Of a stretch of 64,000 bases of DNA, positions 1 through 8,771 are shown piece by piece. Within the stretch, counting starts at the first letter, position 1, and the number at the start of each line of letters is the position of its first letter. The notes under the pieces were generated by a model. It worked only from the letters and a program-made list of their open reading frames with translations. It did no database searches and was not told the origin of the DNA. The position numbers and the translations under genes were made by a program. Source of the stretch: an uncultured Tenacibaculum sp. (GTDB lineage: Bacteria > Bacteroidota > Bacteroidia > Flavobacteriales > Flavobacteriaceae); assembly GCA_947496185.1 (NCBI GenBank), contig CANMCD010000002.1:62001-126000 (forward strand). Reading direction: 5' to 3'.

Positions 1-147
1 TGCGGCAACAAAGTGAAAGGAATACACTCCTAATAAAGAAAAAACCAACTCATACTCACCTGTGTTAACTCCGTAAGTATGCAACATAAATGCTCCAATA
101 AAAAGCACAGCCATTGAGGCTAAAAAAAACATCAATCGTTTAATCAT
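1..147 (-). CDS. Partial membrane protein upstream of ATP synthase genes (DUF6168-like)
   Basis: Only the first 49 codons are in the window; the gene runs off the left edge. The reading begins MIKRLMFFLASMAVLFIGAF and shows two hydrophobic stretches (about residues 5-22 and 34-48), so it is an inner-membrane protein. Its ATG overlaps the stop of the AtpZ-like gene by 8 bp (ATGATTAA), which argues for translational coupling. In flavobacteria a small membrane protein of this kind commonly lies between atpZ and atpB; that family knowledge, not a visible domain, is the reason for the call. It could equally be another short membrane protein. Confidence 0.55.
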   Translation of the reverse strand, partial: MIKRLMFFLASMAVLFIGAFMLHTYGVNTGEYELVFSLLGVYSFHFVAA

Positions 148-370
148 CGTCTTTTGTCAATCGTATTACTTGGCGAATTATTGAAAACATGGCTCCAAAA
201 ACAGCCAAAAGGGTACAGATTTTGGTAAATAACTGATCTTTGTTAGAGAATTTAAAATCTAGCCACTCGCCAAGCAAGCTACCCAAATAAATGGTCACTC
301 CCATCTGAATGGCTATACCTGAAAAACGTACGTATTTATGAAGCGGTTTTTTCGAGGTTCTTTTTCTCAT
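140..370 (-). CDS. AtpZ/AtpI-family F0F1 ATP synthase accessory protein
   Basis: A 76-residue protein with a basic N-terminus, two membrane segments (about residues 17-34 and 48-66) and a short charged tail ending in DDD. The GxxxQMGxTIYLGSLLGEWLD pattern is typical of AtpZ/AtpI family members, which sit in the inner membrane and help assembly of the ATP synthase rotor or ion supply. It overlaps the upstream bactofilin gene by 35 bp and the downstream partial membrane gene by 8 bp, so the three are probably one transcript leading into the atp operon beyond the left edge. Assignment rests on size, topology and context. Confidence 0.75.
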   Translation of the reverse strand: MRKRTSKKPLHKYVRFSGIAIQMGVTIYLGSLLGEWLDFKFSNKDQLFTKICTLLAVFGAMFSIIRQVIRLTKDDD

Positions 371-749
371 TCTTTTTAAGTTCTTTCACGGCTGCTCCTT
401 TCATAGAACAAGTAGCATTAAATGCTGCTCCTGGCTCTACTGACAACTTTCCGATCACAACTTCTCCTGTTATATTTGCTGTAGATTTCACAGTCAATGT
501 ATTGGAAACATTTAAATCTCCTGAGAATCTTCCTTCAATATCTGCATTAGCACATATCGCTTTTCCTTTTATCAGACCAGCTTGTCCGATAATAATTCTA
601 CCGTTTGTTTGAATATTACCATCCAAAGTTCCATCTATCCTAAAATCACCTTCTGAGATAATATCGCCAGTTATTTTGGTATTCTTTCCTATCACATTTC
701 TTTCAGAAACTGTTTTTTCTATCGTTTTTTTACTCTCTTTGCTGAACAT
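336..749 (-). CDS. Bactofilin (polymer-forming cytoskeletal protein)
   Basis: A 137-residue protein with a short polar N-terminus, a central right-handed beta-helix of repeating short strands (about residues 20-117, for example GDIISEGDFRIDGTLDGNI) and a Lys/Glu-rich tail. This is the bactofilin (DUF583) pattern: proteins that self-assemble without nucleotide into filaments and scaffold cell-wall or polar processes. The GEVVIGKLSVEPGA turn is characteristic. Its 3' end overlaps the AtpZ-like gene by 35 bp, and it lies 33 bp downstream of sprE, so it may be co-transcribed with both. Length is normal for small flavobacterial bactofilins. Confidence 0.85.
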   Translation of the reverse strand: MFSKESKKTIEKTVSERNVIGKNTKITGDIISEGDFRIDGTLDGNIQTNGRIIIGQAGLIKGKAICANADIEGRFSGDLNVSNTLTVKSTANITGEVVIGKLSVEPGAAFNATCSMKGAAVKELKKNEKKNLEKTAS

Positions 750-782
750 AAACGGGGGATTTAATTTAAAACTATCTATTTA

Positions 783-3023
783 TCACTCTTTCAACTGATC
801 TAGTATTTCCTTTGCCTTTTCTCCTTCTTCAGTATTTGCATAACTTAAAGAGACAAACTCCAAGGCTTTTTGATAGACTTCTCTATCTTGATACTTTCCG
901 ATTGAAAGCGCTTTTAAAAGTGCTAATTTAGGAATTAAATTTGATTTTTTTACTTGTGGTGTAAATTTGTCTATCTTTTCCACCACTTCTTCATACTTAT
1001 CCAACTTATAAAGATAATATATTGCTTTATAGGTTTTTAGCACTTGATCTTCTTCTTTAGGCTTTTCTTCACTTGTTTTTTTATTGGGTTCTCTAATGAC
1101 TTGTGCAAACTTTGTGTCTGCATACTTCGTTAGAATAATATCTTTGTACTCATTTGCTTTTTCTTCATTATTAATACTAGTATATATTTGGTATAAATGA
1201 TAAGAAATAGCTAACTCTAAATCTTGCTCCTTCTTAATGGCTCTTAATCTTTCTAAGTTTTCAATGGCCAAATCAGGATTTTTAAATTGTTCTTTATAAA
1301 TCAATCCTAACTGATACAATGCTTCATTACGCTCTTCTTTCAAACTGCCAATAACTTCTGGATCCGTAGGGATAGCATCAATGTAAGTACTCAATTCATA
1401 TCTAGGATTCACTTTGGGTTCATCAGAAACCTCTTCCTCTGCTTCTTCAAAACCATCTAATGAAAGACTTTTATCAGACAAGCGCCAATTATCTTCTAAT
1501 GGTCTGTTCCCCCATAACTTTTCAAACTCTACTTTACCAAATGCTACGCTTTGGTCATTATAAAAATACCATTTCCCTTTTTTTGCAAGAAAGCCATTAC
1601 TATTACCTCCTACAAAAGCGTTTCCGAAGTTTTGAGCATTCAACATTTGTTGTTTCTTTTCCTCATCTTCTTGTTTGATCTTTTCAATATGCTTTTCGAA
1701 ATAAGCTACCTGTTCTTCTTTACTCATATCCGTAATCTTAAGAATACTATCATTATTCTTTACGGTTTCTTCAAACTCTCTTAAAGCAGTCAACCCTTTA
1801 TTCTTTCTACGTATTCTTCGAATCCTTCTTTCGTTTTCAAATGCTTTTGGCGTTGTCGTCAAAACACTATCATAATAAGACCCTGCTACCAAATATTCCT
1901 GTTTATCAAAAGAAACATTTCCTAATTTTTCATAAGCATATGTTTTTTGATAATCATCATTATGTTTGGCTCTAAGTGACTTATTAAAATAAACAATGGC
2001 TTCTTCAGTATTTCCCGTTTCTAATGCTAAAACCCCTACTTGATAAAATAGAGCATTTAAAAACTTACGATTGTCTGTGTTTTTTATCAACTTTTTCAAC
2101 TTCTCTAACACCTTGGTTTTTGAAGAATCCCCATCAGCATATTTAGCCAGCTCTACATTTGCTCGAACGCGATACTTAGCTGGAGCCTTTCTCTTCCCTG
2201 CTAATTTTTCAAATACCATTCTTGCAGAATCTTTTCTTCCTAATTCACTATAAATTTGTCCAAGGACAAACATATTTCTGGCTGACTGTTCTTTGTTTTT
2301 AAAAGTTTGTGTAGCTAAAGCTAAGTGCTCAATTACTTTCTGAATAGTATCTGTCTTCTCGTATGCCATTGCCATTGCAGTATGAGCACTTTCACGGTGC
2401 AAATCACTTAATGTCTTCTCATTACGATCTACTTCTAAAAGTAATTTTAATGATTCTATAGCTAATTTCTCATTTTCTAAACGAATATTAGTCTTCGCCC
2501 TCCATATTTTGGTTTCGTATATAAGACTAGCCTTAGGATAATTGGCTATAATATAATTAAAGGCGTCGATAGCAGGAATAAACCTTTGTGTATAATACCT
2601 TGCTTTTCCTAATAACAAATAGGCATCATCAATTTGTTTGTTTTTTTCATAGCCGTCGATGTTCATCGAATGCTTTTGAACTGCTTTAACTGCTTTTTCT
2701 TCAGCCCTATCAAAACTAGACAAGTTTTCTGTTTCAGCTTCTTCATCATCTTCATCTGTTGTAGGTCTAAATTTAGGCCCTTCTATTTTTCTATCATCAA
2801 AAGTTATCGGTTCTATTTGCAATCTTTTCCAAAAATTGTCCTTATGCTTTTCTTCTATTTCTTTTAATCCTTTTAAATATGCTTGTTTGCCGTTAAACAA
2901 CACATTAAACTTGGTCGTTAGTGCGTGAAAGTTTCGATTTATCATTTTGTCCTTTTTCACACTGCATGAAATTATCAATGCAATACAAAAACCAACACAT
3001 AATAAATTAGATAGTTTTTTCAT
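783..3023 (-). CDS. sprE: Gliding motility / type IX secretion lipoprotein SprE (PorW)
   Basis: A 746-residue TPR-rich protein with a lipoprotein signal (LIIS-C20) followed by SVKKDKMINRNFHALTTKFN, the N-terminal signature of SprE/PorW proteins. Helical TPR-type repeats fill most of the chain; a highly charged loop lies around residue 85-110 and an acidic EEAEEE stretch near the middle. SprE is an outer-membrane lipoprotein needed for efficient T9SS secretion and gliding. The location next to bactofilin and atpZ matches the arrangement known in flavobacteria. Length is somewhat shorter than some homologues. The start is set by the signal peptide MKKLSNLL. Confidence 0.88.
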   Translation of the reverse strand: MKKLSNLLCVGFCIALIISCSVKKDKMINRNFHALTTKFNVLFNGKQAYLKGLKEIEEKHKDNFWKRLQIEPITFDDRKIEGPKFRPTTDEDDEEAETENLSSFDRAEEKAVKAVQKHSMNIDGYEKNKQIDDAYLLLGKARYYTQRFIPAIDAFNYIIANYPKASLIYETKIWRAKTNIRLENEKLAIESLKLLLEVDRNEKTLSDLHRESAHTAMAMAYEKTDTIQKVIEHLALATQTFKNKEQSARNMFVLGQIYSELGRKDSARMVFEKLAGKRKAPAKYRVRANVELAKYADGDSSKTKVLEKLKKLIKNTDNRKFLNALFYQVGVLALETGNTEEAIVYFNKSLRAKHNDDYQKTYAYEKLGNVSFDKQEYLVAGSYYDSVLTTTPKAFENERRIRRIRRKNKGLTALREFEETVKNNDSILKITDMSKEEQVAYFEKHIEKIKQEDEEKKQQMLNAQNFGNAFVGGNSNGFLAKKGKWYFYNDQSVAFGKVEFEKLWGNRPLEDNWRLSDKSLSLDGFEEAEEEVSDEPKVNPRYELSTYIDAIPTDPEVIGSLKEERNEALYQLGLIYKEQFKNPDLAIENLERLRAIKKEQDLELAISYHLYQIYTSINNEEKANEYKDIILTKYADTKFAQVIREPNKKTSEEKPKEEDQVLKTYKAIYYLYKLDKYEEVVEKIDKFTPQVKKSNLIPKLALLKALSIGKYQDREVYQKALEFVSLSYANTEEGEKAKEILDQLKE

Positions 3024-3217
3024 ATAAACAAGACATATTTATTCTACAACAGTTAATAACACTTGTTATTGTGTGTATGACTCGTAAAAGTAATAATAAA
3101 ATACCTAAAAACTTGTTTCATCCTATTAAATCCATCTATTATTCATCTAGAAGTATAATTTTACTTCAATCGCAAAAAGTCCATATAGTATACTTTTCTT
3201 TTTTATCAATTGATAAC

Positions 3218-3250
3218 AAAAAAAGCATCAACACAATTATTGATGCTTTT
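3218..3250 (-). terminator. Rho-independent terminator of the DUF1761 gene
   Basis: Read on the minus strand, an 11-bp perfect stem (AAAAGCATCAA / TTGATGCTTTT) with an 8-nt loop runs into a T-tract. It lies 26 bp past the stop of the DUF1761 gene and separates it from sprE. Confidence 0.8.
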
Positions 3251-3275
3251 AGTTATAATTTTATCTTCTTTCTGA

Positions 3276-3776
3276 TTATGCCCACTGACTTATAATTCCT
3301 CCCATCAATGCCAAAGTAACTATCCAATAACCAACATTGATCGCTATATATTTTCCTGTTTTTCTTTCAAACAAGGCTTTAGTGCCTGTGATCGGTAACA
3401 CTACAAACATCCCAATTAAGGCACCATGAAGCAATCCGTGTTTAAATGTTCTATGTCGATCTCCAAAATTAGCCATGAACTCTTCAAAATAAGCAAATCC
3501 TCCTCCTGTTTTTTCCATAAAACCAGGATCACTTGCCAAGACTGAAAAAACGCCCCATTGATGTATTACAAACATTTGCAGAGAAAAAGCCAACATTAAA
3601 CTAAATAAAAAGCTTAAACCAAATATCAATAACACATTACCTCCTTCTAAATCTTTTTGCGTAAAATTCATTTCTTTCATCCATGCTTTTTGAAAAAGCA
3701 TAGGCCCATACCACACGAACCCTATGATCATTGGTATGACAGCTGCGCCAATGATGGCTAAAAAATTTGTTTCCAT
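3276..3776 (-). CDS. DUF1761-family membrane protein
   Basis: A 166-residue protein with four hydrophobic segments (about residues 5-25, 47-70, 113-132 and 145-163). The N-terminal GFVWYGPMLFQKAWMKEM motif and the later HGLLHGALIG motif are those of DUF1761 proteins, a family of small integral membrane proteins of unknown function. It is a single-gene unit: a terminator follows it and the DUF4837 gene upstream ends 82 bp away. No catalytic residues are evident. Confidence 0.75.
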   Translation of the reverse strand: METNFLAIIGAAVIPMIIGFVWYGPMLFQKAWMKEMNFTQKDLEGGNVLLIFGLSFLFSLMLAFSLQMFVIHQWGVFSVLASDPGFMEKTGGGFAYFEEFMANFGDRHRTFKHGLLHGALIGMFVVLPITGTKALFERKTGKYIAINVGYWIVTLALMGGIISQWA

Positions 3777-3858
3777 TATGCTTAGTTTATTAGGTTAATT
3801 ATCTTTAAAGATAAAAAATCTATTTTTAAACCACTGAAAAACAATATTTTAAATATGT

Positions 3859-4848
3859 TTATTTATTCTTTTTAATGGACTTGGCAATAGCTTCTAATTC
3901 AAAAATAAAATCTCTTTTATTCACTGAAGGAGCATATGTAAACCCTTCAAATACAATAAGTCTATTATTTTCTTTATCCACCATTGTATAATTCAAAAAG
4001 GGACCAGCCATGAAATCATTTTTCACTTCCCATTTTCCTCGGGTTTCATAAACTCTCATACCGTTAATTGTTGTTTCAGAAGTAAAAGGTGTGTAGGCTT
4101 GTTCCGTAATCATATACATCCCTTCTTTACTTCCGGGAATGTGTTTTTTTCCAATAGTATCACGTATTGCTGTAATGTTATCAACAACCGTCTCTTCATT
4201 TTCTAAGGGCAACGTATAGATAAGTATATTGTTAGTTCCATCACCTCTTGCAATACCACTCTTAAGACGTTGTCTTAACCATAAAAAATCACCTGTATCA
4301 TCAACCAATCGGTATCGTTTTGGAATGGTCAAAGTAACCCCTAAGTTTTGAAGTGTTTTTAACTTTGAACAATCCACTTTTTCTTTATTAAAAATGCTTT
4401 GAATAAATTTTATATCCTCATTTTTAAATAGCTTAATAATTTCTTTCCCCCTATTTTTAATAAGGTTTACCACTCCTTTTTCATCTTTTGCTGTGGCTTT
4501 TATGATTATTTGTGGAGCTGCGTATCGGTTTTTCTCCACTTGAATAGTATCTTTTTGTCCTTTTTTTACAAAGAGAATCGCTTTACCGTTTCTTACCAAT
4601 TTAAAACCAGCCGGATCTATTTGACTTACCGAAAGTAACGTTTCTGGTTGTGGCAACCCTACTTGATGTTCTCCAAATACGCTTCGGATTTCATCTCCAA
4701 TGATTCCATCCCAATTTATCGCTTTGGTTACTACTAAAATTCCATTTGTATTTCCTGTAGAAGTAGGCAATACAAAATCATTTTTAGATCCATTTTTACA
4801 GGCTGTCATTAATAAAATCAGCCCTAAAAAAATCGTTGATTTTTTCAT
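3859..4848 (-). CDS. DUF4837-family lipoprotein
   Basis: About 329 residues from the preferred start (MKKSTIFLGLILLMTAC), which gives a clean lipoprotein signal with the lipidated Cys at residue 17. The frame is open 29 codons further upstream, but that extension would bury the signal peptide. The body matches DUF4837, a flavobacterial periplasmic or outer-membrane lipoprotein family of unknown role. It follows the lytic transglycosylase gene (about 240 bp between), so a link with the envelope is possible but not shown. Confidence 0.75.
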   Translation of the reverse strand: MKKSTIFLGLILLMTACKNGSKNDFVLPTSTGNTNGILVVTKAINWDGIIGDEIRSVFGEHQVGLPQPETLLSVSQIDPAGFKLVRNGKAILFVKKGQKDTIQVEKNRYAAPQIIIKATAKDEKGVVNLIKNRGKEIIKLFKNEDIKFIQSIFNKEKVDCSKLKTLQNLGVTLTIPKRYRLVDDTGDFLWLRQRLKSGIARGDGTNNILIYTLPLENEETVVDNITAIRDTIGKKHIPGSKEGMYMITEQAYTPFTSETTINGMRVYETRGKWEVKNDFMAGPFLNYTMVDKENNRLIVFEGFTYAPSVNKRDFIFELEAIAKSIKKNK

Positions 4849-5086
4849 AAACATTACTCTTTTAAATCTTTTTAGTTTTTTCTTGGTTGTAATAGCTAGA
4901 TCAACATAGCATAATAACATTTCACTAGAAAACATAGTATTTCTATAACTCTAGCTTCACCAAAAATTATTCCATTTTACCATTCTTACCTTAAGAATCG
5001 TGATTTTAATTTGTATGGGGGAGTACACTATATATATACAAGGTATAGAAATTATAGTCAAAACCTGTATGGTTTAACAATAATTT

Positions 5087-6421
5087 TTACAATCTTTTTG
5101 GGTATACTGTTAACCGTTGACCAATTCTCAGTTTGTTGGAACGTAAACCGTTCCATCTTTTTAAATCCTTAATTCTAACCCTAAATTTGTTGGCTATTTT
5201 TCCTAAATAATCACCACTGCGTACCCTATAACGAATTCTTTTGTCCATTTCGAAGTATCGAGGCAATGGTTTTTCTCTTGATTTCTCTTCTTGGGCTGCA
5301 AACGCATAAATTTCTTGTTCTTTTTCCAAAAACTCCATTACTTTATTTTTAGGCAATCGAACTTCATAGTTTCTGTTTTTCACAAACGGAATGATCGCCA
5401 GCTTATAAGAAGGGTTTAAAAAAGAAATAAACTCCTTATCAAGATTAATCTGTTTGGCTATATGATCAAAACTAAGCGTTCTTTTAATCCGAATCGTATC
5501 CGTTTTAAAACTATACGTAATTGGCTTTTCGGGTTGTAAACCTAACTTCTCTGCATGTTCAAATATATACATCGTCGCATAAAATGCAGGTAAGTACCCT
5601 GCAGTTTCTCTTGGTAAAAAAGGACGAATATTCCAATAATTTTTATGTCCGCCAGACCTTCTTATCGCTTTGAGCACGTTTCCTGGCCCTGAATTATACG
5701 CCGCTAATGCAAGATCCCAATCAGAAAACACACTATATAAATAACTTAAATACTTGCAAGCTGCAATTGTTGACTTTAGAGGATCTCTTCGCTCATCTAC
5801 GTACGAGCTAACCTTTAAATCAAACTGTTTCCCTGTATTGTACATAAACTGCCATAAACCTGTAGCTCCCACATAAGAAACGGCACGAGGCCTTAGGGCA
5901 GACTCTACAATAGAAAGATACTTTATTTCTAATGGAATATCATATTGATCTAAATATTGCTCAAACATTGGAAAATAATACGCTGCCCTAGCCATTAATG
6001 CGGGATAGTATTTTTTTCGATATTTTAAATAGCTTTTTATTACCCTTTCCAAAGCTGGATTATATTCCAAATTTAAAGGCGTAGTTTCATTTAATTTCGC
6101 TAAATCTTCTTTTAATAAAGTTGAAGATATAAGTACTCCTGAAATATCCTTCTTAATATCTTTATCCGCCAAGACGTATTGTACACTATCAACCAACAAT
6201 GCATTGAATTCCTTCACCAGAAGTAAGCTGTCAATTTTCTTCAATTCATGATTAGAAAACAATTGTTCACCCTTCTTTACACTATCTGTATTAACTTGAA
6301 TTTTCAAGCTATCTACAGCCAATTTATTAGATAATTTCGCTGGTAAAACTGTATCTATGGCCTGTTGCGAAACTGCGTTCATAGAAAACAGTATAATAAG
6401 TATTTTATATATTTTTTTCAT
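5087..6421 (-). CDS. Membrane-bound lytic murein transglycosylase with LysM domain (MltD-like)
   Basis: A 444-residue secreted enzyme with an N-terminal signal peptide (MKKIYKILIILFSMNAVSQQ). The SLT/GH23 domain spans about residues 135-290: Glu173 lies in SIVESALRPRAVSYVGATGL and is the expected catalytic acid, with AAYNSGPGNVLKAI downstream. A LysM peptidoglycan-binding domain follows at about 395-442 (YRVRSGDYLGKIANKF...). It cleaves the glycan strand of peptidoglycan to 1,6-anhydro ends during wall growth or turnover. One LysM is visible, fewer than in E. coli MltD. It stands upstream of the DUF4837 lipoprotein gene. Confidence 0.9.
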   Translation of the reverse strand: MKKIYKILIILFSMNAVSQQAIDTVLPAKLSNKLAVDSLKIQVNTDSVKKGEQLFSNHELKKIDSLLLVKEFNALLVDSVQYVLADKDIKKDISGVLISSTLLKEDLAKLNETTPLNLEYNPALERVIKSYLKYRKKYYPALMARAAYYFPMFEQYLDQYDIPLEIKYLSIVESALRPRAVSYVGATGLWQFMYNTGKQFDLKVSSYVDERRDPLKSTIAACKYLSYLYSVFSDWDLALAAYNSGPGNVLKAIRRSGGHKNYWNIRPFLPRETAGYLPAFYATMYIFEHAEKLGLQPEKPITYSFKTDTIRIKRTLSFDHIAKQINLDKEFISFLNPSYKLAIIPFVKNRNYEVRLPKNKVMEFLEKEQEIYAFAAQEEKSREKPLPRYFEMDKRIRYRVRSGDYLGKIANKFRVRIKDLKRWNGLRSNKLRIGQRLTVYPKRL

Positions 6422-6490
6422 TGGAAATCGACAGATTAACTTCTTAAAGGAGGGAGGAAATACGGTTTTTATTTATAACATATGTGTTTT

Positions 6491-7252
6491 TTAAAAATCT
6501 AACACCACACCAATTGGACAATGATCGGAATGTTTGGCTTCTGGCAAAATATACGCCCTAGAGATTTGTTTCTTCAATGGTTCGGTAACCATACAATAAT
6601 CTATACGCCAACCTTTGTTATTAGCTCTTGAATTAGCTCTATAACTCCACCAACTATAATTATGAGGCTCTTTATTCAGGTGACGGAAACTATCAATAAA
6701 ACCACTATCGATAAACTTACCTATCCAAGCACGTTCTTCGGGTAAAAAACCTGAAACACCTTTCATTTTGGGGTTATGAATATCTATTTCTTCATGACAA
6801 ATATTATAATCTCCACAGATCACCAAATTTGGAATCTCTTTTTTAAGATTGTCTACATATTCGAAAAATTCGTCCATATAGTTAAACTTAAACCCTAGTC
6901 GTTCATCATTTGTTCCCGATGGCAAATACAAGCTCATAATAGAAACATTATCATAATCAATACGGATATTTCTTCCTTCAAAATCCATTGTTTCTATGTT
7001 TGTTCCATAAGTAACATTGTTAGGTTCTTTTTTACAAAAAATTGCCACTCCTGAATACCCTTTTTTCTGCGCTGAAAACCAATATTGATAAGGATACCCT
7101 GCTGCCTCAAAATCTTCTGATTTTACCTGTTCAGGCTGGGCTTTTGTCTCTTGTATACAAATAACATCTGGATTGGCTTGTTTTAACCATTCTAAAAAAC
7201 CTTTTTTAATGGCCGCTCTAATACCGTTTACATTATAAGAGATTATATTCAT
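6491..7252 (-). CDS. xth: Exodeoxyribonuclease III (AP endonuclease)
   Basis: A 253-residue member of the exonuclease III/APE family of the endonuclease-exonuclease-phosphatase fold. Visible motifs are NVNGIRAA at the N-terminus, CIQETKAQ (metal-binding Glu), the central GDYNICHEEID and the C-terminal SDHCPIGVVL with the catalytic Asp-His pair. It incises abasic sites in base excision repair and removes 3' blocks. Length and motif order are normal. It ends 69 bp before the lytic transglycosylase start and is probably transcribed by itself. Confidence 0.93.
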   Translation of the reverse strand: MNIISYNVNGIRAAIKKGFLEWLKQANPDVICIQETKAQPEQVKSEDFEAAGYPYQYWFSAQKKGYSGVAIFCKKEPNNVTYGTNIETMDFEGRNIRIDYDNVSIMSLYLPSGTNDERLGFKFNYMDEFFEYVDNLKKEIPNLVICGDYNICHEEIDIHNPKMKGVSGFLPEERAWIGKFIDSGFIDSFRHLNKEPHNYSWWSYRANSRANNKGWRIDYCMVTEPLKKQISRAYILPEAKHSDHCPIGVVLDF

Positions 7253-7322
7253 CTGTTGTTCTTATTAATTTTTAAAACATATCAACTATTTTAAAGAAGT
7301 TGACATGTCAATATCTGAGTAG

Positions 7323-7347
7323 AAAAAACCCAACGAAACATTGGGCC
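7323..7347 (-). terminator. Terminator after scoB
   Basis: On the minus strand CCCAA / TTGGG forms a short stem with a 7-nt loop followed by TTTTTT. It lies about 40 bp past the scoB stop, at the end of the ricT-to-scoB run. Confidence 0.6.
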
Positions 7348-7388
7348 TTTATCTTTATTTTTATTTTTCTCTTTTATGAAGAGAAAAG

Positions 7389-8045
7389 CTATATATCCAT
7401 TTTAGGAATTTCGCCATTTACAACTAAAGTTCCTTCAGTAGCTTGTTGAATTTCTTCCACACTAACTCCCGGAGCACGTTCTAATAAGTGAAATGCACCT
7501 TCTTTAATTTCTAATACAGCAAGATTCGTTACTATCTTAGTTACACACCCAACTCCAGTTAACGGCAGTGAACATTTGGTAAGTAGCTTCGACTCGCCTC
7601 TTTTATTGGTATGCATCATAGCTACAATAATATTGTCAGCACTGGCAACTAAATCCATGGCTCCTCCCATACCTTTCACCATTTTACCCGGAATTTTCCA
7701 GTTAGCAATGTCTCCATTTTCAGCTACTTCCATAGCACCTAAAATAGTTAAATGCACGTGTTTTCCTCGGATCATTGAAAAACTAGTGGCGGAATCAAAA
7801 AAACTAGCTCCAGGCAAAGTTGTTATTGTTTGCTTTCCAGCGTTGATCACATCTGCATCTTCTTCTCCTTCAAAAGGAAAAGGCCCCATACCTAAAACAC
7901 CATTTTCACTTTGAAACTCTACTTCAATATCATCACGAACAAAATTAGCTACCAACGTAGGTATTCCAATACCTAAATTCACATAATATCCATTTTTTAC
8001 TTCTTTAGCTATACGTTTAGCTATTCCATTTTTATCTAATGCCAT
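7389..8045 (-). CDS. scoB: 3-oxoacid CoA-transferase subunit B
   Basis: A 218-residue class I CoA-transferase beta subunit. The SENGVLGMGP motif holds the catalytic Glu (Glu47) that forms the glutamyl-CoA thioester; GIGIPTLVANF lies upstream of it. With subunit A it moves CoA from succinyl-CoA to a 3-oxoacid such as acetoacetate, feeding ketone or branched-chain amino-acid breakdown. It begins 3 bp after the scoA stop, so the two are made together. Substrate preference cannot be read from the sequence. Confidence 0.9.
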   Translation of the reverse strand: MALDKNGIAKRIAKEVKNGYYVNLGIGIPTLVANFVRDDIEVEFQSENGVLGMGPFPFEGEEDADVINAGKQTITTLPGASFFDSATSFSMIRGKHVHLTILGAMEVAENGDIANWKIPGKMVKGMGGAMDLVASADNIIVAMMHTNKRGESKLLTKCSLPLTGVGCVTKIVTNLAVLEIKEGAFHLLERAPGVSVEEIQQATEGTLVVNGEIPKMDI

Positions 8046-8048
8046 GCT

Positions 8049-8750
8049 TTATTTTTTTTGTCTTACCGTACGTTGTTCAATTCTTTTTTCGTAATTTTCT
8101 CCTTGAAAAATACGTTGCACAAAAATACCCGGTATGTGTATTTGATTTGGATCTAAAGTACCTACAGGTACCAACTCTTCAACTTCAGCAACAGTTATAG
8201 TCGCTGCTCCACACATATTTGGATTAAAATTTCTTGAAGTCCCTTTAAAGATCAAATTTCCTGCCGCGTCACCTTTCCAAGCTTTTACAAACGAGAAATC
8301 AGCTTTAAATGCAGGTTCTAACACATACATTTTCCCATCAAACTCTCTGGTTTCTTTTCCTTCTGCTACCTCCGTTCCATAACCAGCAGGCGTATAAAAT
8401 GCAGGAAATCCAGCTTGTGCTGCTCTACATTTTTCTGCCAATGTTCCTTGTGGTGTTAATTCAACTTCGAGTTCACCTGACAACATTTGTCGTTCAAATT
8501 CATCATTCTCTCCTACATACGACGATATCATCTTTTTAATTTGGTGGTTTTGAAGTAATAGTCCCAATCCGAAGTCATCTACCCCTGCATTATTGGATAT
8601 ACAGGTTACATCTTTAACTCCTATTCTTACCAGTTCAGCAATGGCCTTTTCGGGAATCCCACACAGACCAAACCCTCCTAACATTAGAGTCATTCCGTCT
8701 TTAACACCCTCGACAGCCGCCTTTACATTGCTAACTTCTTTATTAATCAT
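8049..8750 (-). CDS. scoA: 3-oxoacid CoA-transferase subunit A
   Basis: A 233-residue CoA-transferase alpha subunit with the glycine-rich [12 protein letters not shown] motif near residue 22-33 and the CISNNAG segment, both typical of ScoA/AtoD proteins. It pairs with the adjacent beta subunit, which carries the catalytic Glu. The gene follows pbp1A with a 21-bp gap; the functional link to cell-wall synthesis is probably only positional, though it suggests one long transcript from ricT to scoB. Confidence 0.9.
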   Translation of the reverse strand: MINKEVSNVKAAVEGVKDGMTLMLGGFGLCGIPEKAIAELVRIGVKDVTCISNNAGVDDFGLGLLLQNHQIKKMISSYVGENDEFERQMLSGELEVELTPQGTLAEKCRAAQAGFPAFYTPAGYGTEVAEGKETREFDGKMYVLEPAFKADFSFVKAWKGDAAGNLIFKGTSRNFNPNMCGAATITVAEVEELVPVGTLDPNQIHIPGIFVQRIFQGENYEKRIEQRTVRQKK

Positions 8751-8771
8751 ATCATTTTGTTTGTTAATATT

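Noticed and set aside
3071-3295. Plus-strand open frame of 74 codons between sprE and the DUF1761 gene
   Set aside because: It covers a terminator and AT-rich spacer and has no recognisable protein character.
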